Positions 59,797-64,000 of a stretch of DNA of 64,000 nucleotides are shown one piece after another. Source of the stretch: an uncultured Acidimicrobiales bacterium (GTDB taxonomy: Bacteria; Actinomycetota; Acidimicrobiia; Acidimicrobiales; SHLQ01); the NCBI GenBank assembly GCA_938041035.1, contig CALHYX010000035.1:116114-180113 (forward strand), read 5' to 3'. The notes beneath the pieces are model-generated. The model searched no databases. It worked only from the letters and a program-made list of their open reading frames with translations, and was not told where the DNA came from. Each line of letters opens with the position of its first letter. The stretch's first letter is position 1. The translations under genes and the position numbers were made by a program.

Positions 59797-62700
59797 GCGC
59801 CGTCGAGTCGTTCGATGAGGGATCGCAGCCCGGGTTCCACGCGCGTGGGTCCGACGTCACCGATGAGATCAAGCGCCCGTTCGGCGTGGGCTCGAGCGGT
59901 GAGTGGGTCGTCGCGGCGCTCGGCCACCCGGGCCAGGCCGGCTTCGGCTTCAGCCTCGTACAGCGGCGACTCCACCCGGCGGGCCACCGAACCAGCGGCG
60001 TCATAGAAGTGCTGAGCCCGGTCGAGGTCATCGATGAGTTCGGCACATCGTCCCAGGCTGTGGGCCAGCGGCCCGTGGGAACTCGAAGCACTCGAGGCCA
60101 TACGGTCCGCGAGGTGGCCGAGGTCGTCGATCAACTGGCGGGCGAGGTCCTGCGCGCCGGCCTCGACCACCACGGTGGCGGCCGCCACCGACTCCGCCGA
60201 CCACTGGAGCCCGAATCGGAACGGGGCCCGTTCGCCGATAAACCCGCGGGCGAAGTCGATCGCCGCGTCCGCCTGGCCACTCTCGGCCTGGGCGAGCGCC
60301 AGCGCCCACGGCCACATCACCATTTCGGGTTGGTCGATCACCATCTGTTCGAGCACGGGTACGAGTTCTCCCATACGCCCCTGGAGGCGACGCACCTCGA
60401 ACATCACGCCGCCGTACATCGCCGGGGGTCGAGTGGATGGGACCGCGGGTGAGGCCACGCCGAATTCGAGCGCCGCAGCCGCCAGTTCCTCCGCTTCGGC
60501 GAGCCGGCCCTGCAGCACCGCGATCGATGCCTTCCAGGCCATGACGCCCCACGGGTACACGGGTTGCACGATCACTCCGGCGAGCCGTTCCTGTTCCGCG
60601 ATGCGGACCGAGATCGACTCGATGTTGCCGATCTCGAAGTCGACGATCATACCCATCCGCTGACCGAGCGCCTCGAGCGTCGGGTCGCCGCGCTCGGCCG
60701 ACCGGCGCACGAGTTCGTCGGCGATCTCGCCCCGTTCGGCCACCCGTTCGCGGTCGTCGAGTGCCATGGCGTTGCTCATCACCCACATCAAGGTGTCGGG
60801 GTCGTCGATGCGGCGCGCCATCTCGAGCGCTTCGGTAAAGACCTCGGTGGATCCGTGGTGGCCCGGGGAGTAGACCACGGCGCTGGCCCGAGCGGCGAGG
60901 GCCTCGGCCCGGGCGCGACTCTCGACCGGGCCAAGCCGTTCGAGAACTTCGTCGAGTAACTCGATGTACTCCGCATCGCTCCCGGGCAGCTCACCCACCC
61001 AGCCGCTGGCCCGCCACGAACGGGCCACGTCCCACAACAGTCCGACGTCGAGCTGTTCCCGGGCCAGATCGGCGGCCTCGGCCAGACGCACGTTCCAGCC
61101 CGGAACCGCAGCGACCCGTTCACACCAGCCCAATCGTGCGAGTATCTCGCCGCGCATGCGCTGGGCTTCGGGGGGAATCACGTCGAGCGCGTCGCGATAA
61201 AGCTCGACGGCTTCGCCGAAGGCGGTCGCGTCGACCGCTCGTTCCGCGGCCCGGCCGACGGCCTGTACGGCGGACTCGACCGAGGCGACGGGAACCGCCC
61301 GAAGAAGATGGCTGGCGATCTCGGCATCGCGCCGCTCACCTCCCAGGACCTTACCGATGGCCGTGGCGGCCGACAGGTGCAGCGTGGCTCGACGACCGGC
61401 GGCGAGGGATTCATAGATGGCCGATCGGACGAGATCGTGGGTGAATTCGAAGCGGCCGTTGTCGACCGCTCGGACGAGGCGTCGATCGGCCGCCCGGTCG
61501 AGGGTGTTGGCCACCTCGGCGATGTCGGCCTCGAGCGTGCCGGCGACGACCTCGGCGTCGATTTCACCACCGACGACCGATGCTCCTTCGACCACGGAAC
61601 GCTCGGCTTCGGTGAGGGCGGCGAGTCGAGCGAGGATGAGGGCGCGAGCCGACTCGGGGACCGCATTGGTCGCCGTGTCGTCGCGCAGAACGACTTCCCC
61701 ACCGACCACGTCGAGGGAGTCGGCCGCGACGAGCTGGTCGATCAGGGCCGTGAGGAAGAAGGCGTTACCCCCGGTGCGATCGACCAGGGCGCCGGCCAAC
61801 GTGGCCGGCCGAAGCTCGTCCTGGGCGAGGACTTCGCGGAGGTAGGCCGCCACCTCGGGCTCACCGAACGGTTCGATCGCGACCCTCGCCGCTTCGCCGG
61901 ACCGTTCGAGGTCGGCCAGCGCCGAGTTCCACCCGGGTTCGATGGTCCCCTCGTCGTCGCGGTGCGTCCCGATGAGTACGACACCCTCGATCCCGGGGGA
62001 GAGGACGAGGTGGCGAACGAGCGCGATCGTCGCGGTGTCGGCCCAGTGCATGTCTTCGAGGAAGACGGCGGTCGGCCGCAGCTGTCCGAGCCGGGCAAAG
62101 AGATCGACGATCGCCTCGAATAACTGGAAGCGCTGCACCTCCGCGGCGGCCTGTACAGGCTCAGCCAGATCGGGCACGAGTGAAGCGAGACGAGGCACGA
62201 TCCGGCGCAGTTCGCCGGCCGACGGCCCGAGGAGGTCGCGTCGAGTGGCGGCGTCGACTTCGGCGAACAGACGGCCGATGGATTCGGCGAAGGGCTGGAA
62301 CGGAGCGCGCTGAGGCACTTCGCAGCGTCCGTAGAGGGTGATCCAGTCCTCCTTCGCCATACCGTCCGCCAGTTCGACGACCATCCGGCTCTTTCCCGAG
62401 CCGGCTTCGCCGTGCAGCGCGACCAGGCCGATCCCGGCCGACGCGCGGTCGTCGGCCATGACGGTCACCGCGTCGACCAGTTCGGCGCGGCCGACGAACG
62501 GGGATCCCGACGCCGCCACGTTCGGAAGCGAGACGAGCGGGGCGGTGGGCGAGCCCGCGTCAACCGCCTGTAGCGCGGGGTCCTGCTGCAGGATCTGGAG
62601 TTCGAGCTCGGCATAGGTCGCGCTCGGGTCGATACCGAGCTCCTCGAGCAGCACCGACCGGCCTTCGCCGATCACGGCCAACGCGTCGGCCTGTCGGTCG

Positions 62701-63329
62701 GCCCGGTAGAGGGCGATGGCGAGCTGGCGATAGGGCCGCTCATCGAGGGGTTGGTCGGCGACGACGGCGCGGAGGCGGGCGACGACGTCGTCGTGACGGC
62801 CGAGGGCGAGCAGCGCCTCGATGTGGTCGCCCGCGGCTTGATCGCGCAGTTCGAGCAACCGCGCCCGCACCGGAGTGGCGCCGGGTACATCGATGAGGTC
62901 GGCGAAGGGCTCACCCCAGTCGGCGAGGGCGGCTTCGAGGCGGTCGAGGGCGGCGTCGGTATCGCCGGCGATCAACAACCGCCGGCCGGTGGCGACCGCC
63001 GCTTCGAACAGGACACTGTCAACCTCGATCTGGCTCAGGTCGATCCGGTAACCCTGCGGGTCGGTAACAATGACGTCAGCAAACCGGGGCTCGATCTCCC
63101 GGAAGTGCCGGCGCAGCTCCGAGACGTGCACGTGGGTCGATTCCCGGGCGGTTCGCGGGGGCGTCAGCCCCCACATCGCCTCGGTGAGGGCGTCGAAACC
63201 GACGGTTTCGCCCTCTTCCAGCACCAGCCGCGCGAGGAGGCGCCGACGGAGCTCGCTCCGTATCTTGACGTCTCCGTCACTCGTCGTGAGTCGGCCTCGA
63301 CCGAGCACACAAACCCGCACCCGTTCCAC
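59793..63329 (-). CDS. BTAD-AAA transcriptional regulator (SARP/AfsR-like)
   Basis: An 1178-residue STAND-type regulator. Residues 5-95 form an OmpR-like winged helix (LRRRLLARLVLEEGETVGFDALTEAMWG ... VHVSELRRHF). Residues 98-245 form the BTAD helical domain. From about 275 comes an AAA ATPase, with FVGR at 278, Walker A GEAGSGKS (307-314) and the FLEDMHWAD Walker B region. The C-terminal 500 residues are TPR-like helical repeats. No LuxR HTH is present, so DNA binding is N-terminal. GTG 63329 is chosen because a TACCCT box sits 6 nt before it; longer frames run into the inverted-repeat region. The target genes are unknown. Confidence 0.9.
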   Translation of the reverse strand: MERVRVCVLGRGRLTTSDGDVKIRSELRRRLLARLVLEEGETVGFDALTEAMWGLTPPRTARESTHVHVSELRRHFREIEPRFADVIVTDPQGYRIDLSQIEVDSVLFEAAVATGRRLLIAGDTDAALDRLEAALADWGEPFADLIDVPGATPVRARLLELRDQAAGDHIEALLALGRHDDVVARLRAVVADQPLDERPYRQLAIALYRADRQADALAVIGEGRSVLLEELGIDPSATYAELELQILQQDPALQAVDAGSPTAPLVSLPNVAASGSPFVGRAELVDAVTVMADDRASAGIGLVALHGEAGSGKSRMVVELADGMAKEDWITLYGRCEVPQRAPFQPFAESIGRLFAEVDAATRRDLLGPSAGELRRIVPRLASLVPDLAEPVQAAAEVQRFQLFEAIVDLFARLGQLRPTAVFLEDMHWADTATIALVRHLVLSPGIEGVVLIGTHRDDEGTIEPGWNSALADLERSGEAARVAIEPFGEPEVAAYLREVLAQDELRPATLAGALVDRTGGNAFFLTALIDQLVAADSLDVVGGEVVLRDDTATNAVPESARALILARLAALTEAERSVVEGASVVGGEIDAEVVAGTLEADIAEVANTLDRAADRRLVRAVDNGRFEFTHDLVRSAIYESLAAGRRATLHLSAATAIGKVLGGERRDAEIASHLLRAVPVASVESAVQAVGRAAERAVDATAFGEAVELYRDALDVIPPEAQRMRGEILARLGWCERVAAVPGWNVRLAEAADLAREQLDVGLLWDVARSWRASGWVGELPGSDAEYIELLDEVLERLGPVESRARAEALAARASAVVYSPGHHGSTEVFTEALEMARRIDDPDTLMWVMSNAMALDDRERVAERGEIADELVRRSAERGDPTLEALGQRMGMIVDFEIGNIESISVRIAEQERLAGVIVQPVYPWGVMAWKASIAVLQGRLAEAEELAAAALEFGVASPAVPSTRPPAMYGGVMFEVRRLQGRMGELVPVLEQMVIDQPEMVMWPWALALAQAESGQADAAIDFARGFIGERAPFRFGLQWSAESVAAATVVVEAGAQDLARQLIDDLGHLADRMASSASSSHGPLAHSLGRCAELIDDLDRAQHFYDAAGSVARRVESPLYEAEAEAGLARVAERRDDPLTARAHAERALDLIGDVGPTRVEPGLRSLIERLDGA

Positions 63330-63335
63330 TCGACC

Positions 63336-63341
63336 AGGGTA
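63336..63341 (-). promoter_or_regulatory. Predicted -10 box of a leaderless promoter for the BTAD-AAA regulator
   Basis: TACCCT on the minus strand, 6 nt before the GTG at 63329. This sets the start within a long open frame. Confidence 0.5.
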
Positions 63342-63428
63342 GGCGAAGTCTTTAGCGCCGCTTAAGCCGGTCATGGGACGGTAGGTCTCACCAAGTGGCG
63401 GCACCGTCTTGCAATACCGACGGTTTCG

Positions 63429-63497
63429 GGGCTCGAATGGAAGTGCGATGAGCAGGCGGATGCTCACCGGCGTTGGCGGACGTTTCCATTCGAGCCC
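63429..63497. repeat. 14-bp perfect inverted repeat with nested 6-bp hairpin
   Basis: GGGCTCGAATGGAA (63429-63442) and TTCCATTCGAGCCC (63484-63497) are exact inverse complements with 41 nt between. Inside that loop, TGAGCA and TGCTCA pair around 6 nt. Together they could fold into a long stem with an inner hairpin. It is part of the gene-free stretch 63330-63671; no gene was found there. Confidence 0.75.
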
Positions 63498-63528
63498 TGC
63501 TTTCGCGCCCGACCACATCAACGCTTCA

Positions 63529-63607
63529 CCCGCCCAATTTTCGCGTTTCTTACCCCGCGAACCATCTGGTGCCTGGCACCAGATGGTTCGCGATGAAATT
63601 TTGGCGG
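63529..63607. repeat. Long imperfect inverted repeat with an 18-bp perfect core
   Basis: CGCGAACCATCTGGTGCC (63556-63573) and GGCACCAGATGGTTCGCG (63575-63592) form a perfect 18-bp inverted repeat around one base. The pairing resumes outside an internal mismatch region: CCGCCCAATTT (from 63529) against AAATTTTGGCGG (63596-63607). It is not followed by a T-run, and flanking genes give no transposase. It resembles a REP/MITE-like palindrome or a structured RNA. Confidence 0.75.
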
Positions 63608-63671
63608 TTCTTTCGATGGTTCGGGCCCAGACCACCGGCGCGGATTAACCCGGCAGACGGGCGCGGGTGGG

Positions 63672-64000
63672 TTACGGGGTGAGGATCCGGTAGTCGACGA
63701 TCGATCCGGTCGGGTCGAGCAACAAGATGGTCTCACCGCCGTTGGACCACACCGGGAAGCGCTCGCACCAAAAGAGACTTCGATCGTGGTCCTCGCCGCA
63801 CCCGGTGCGCAGCCGTACGACCCCCTCGACCGGGGCCAGGGTCCGGGGCCCAAACCGGTACCGGTGGCCGGTGGTCTCATCGCGCAGCGACCACCCCTCG
63901 AGCTCCACCGCCACGTCACCGACGTTGCGCACCTCAACCCACTCATCGACCAGGGCATCGCGATCTGGGCCATCGGGGTCGACCTGATGATCGCCGATCG
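63672..64000 (-). CDS. Lamin-tail-domain (LTD) protein, N-terminal part outside the window
   Basis: The last 109 codons of a gene that runs in from beyond the right edge; the frame is open to base 64000. The visible part is a lamin-tail domain: DEWVEVRNVGDVAVELEGWSLRD, then YRFGPRTLAPVEGVVRL, and the closing WSNGGETILLLDPTGSIVDYR, an Ig-like beta-sandwich used for binding on secreted or nuclease proteins. A GTG at 63932 is inside the domain and cannot be the start. Upstream domains cannot be judged. Confidence 0.8.
   Translation of the reverse strand, partial: IGDHQVDPDGPDRDALVDEWVEVRNVGDVAVELEGWSLRDETTGHRYRFGPRTLAPVEGVVRLRTGCGEDHDRSLFWCERFPVWSNGGETILLLDPTGSIVDYRILTP

Noticed and set aside
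63429..63497. Possible tRNA (TTCGAGCCC looks like a T-arm)
   Set aside because: No cloverleaf with acceptor, D and anticodon stems could be drawn; the pairing is one long inverted repeat.
63409..63648. 79-codon open frame on the plus strand
   Set aside because: It is built from the inverted-repeat region, with no ribosome-binding site or family resemblance.

Overview
The window is high-GC DNA from an actinobacterium. A lineage near the Acidimicrobiia (Ilumatobacter-like) is my inference. It rests on GTG starts, an actinobacterial-type SucB, DUF2510 and BTAD-AAA proteins, Ku/LigD-type repair, and many genes that look leaderless, with a TANNNT box 6-8 nt before the start codon. No rRNA, tRNA, CRISPR array, transposase or phage gene was recognised. 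Coding density is very high and many neighbours overlap by 4 nt.

0-16 kb is mostly housekeeping: a truncated M16 protease, a ku/LigD-polymerase end-joining pair, a GNAT enzyme, small membrane proteins, an M24 peptidase, and a lipoate/2-oxo-acid dehydrogenase block (lpd, sucB-type E2, a fused LipB-LipA, a TPR protein). After these come a thioredoxin-like lipoprotein and an HD-GYP/GAF/GGDEF signalling protein.

16-37.6 kb is an exopolysaccharide or glycoconjugate locus. A minus-strand operon encodes a Wzz/BY-kinase, a Wzy-like polymerase and a PqqD-HprK-like kinase. Around it lie three GT4 glycosyltransferases, a sulfotransferase, a polysaccharide deacetylase, a GNAT enzyme, an epimerase, a UDP-sugar dehydrogenase, a DUF4012 protein and a cell-surface protein. 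An EpsN/PglE-like aminotransferase, a PglC/EpsL-like phosphoglycosyltransferase, a PglD/EpsM-like acetyltransferase and a PglF/EpsC-like dehydratase together make a complete diacetylbacillosamine-type set. Two different short sequence elements each occur twice in intergenic regions of this locus, which suggests shared regulation. No Wzx flippase is visible.

37.6-50.9 kb is mixed: lipoproteins, an amidase, an SDR, an SRPBCC protein, DUF427, a PadR regulator with a palindrome inside its promoter followed by a membrane protein, an RNase HI fused to a SLOG-like domain, ValS, a cytosolic substrate-binding-like protein and an LmbE-type deacetylase. 50.9-53.6 kb is a molybdate operon in which the TOBE domain sits on a MerR-type regulator instead of on ModC. 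53.6-64 kb carries a DUF4349 lipoprotein, an S9 peptidase, exonuclease III, an RDD protein, an MFS exporter and a large BTAD-AAA regulator. The only gene-free stretch over 300 bases (63330-63671) contains strong nested inverted repeats, and a partial lamin-tail-domain gene runs off the right edge.
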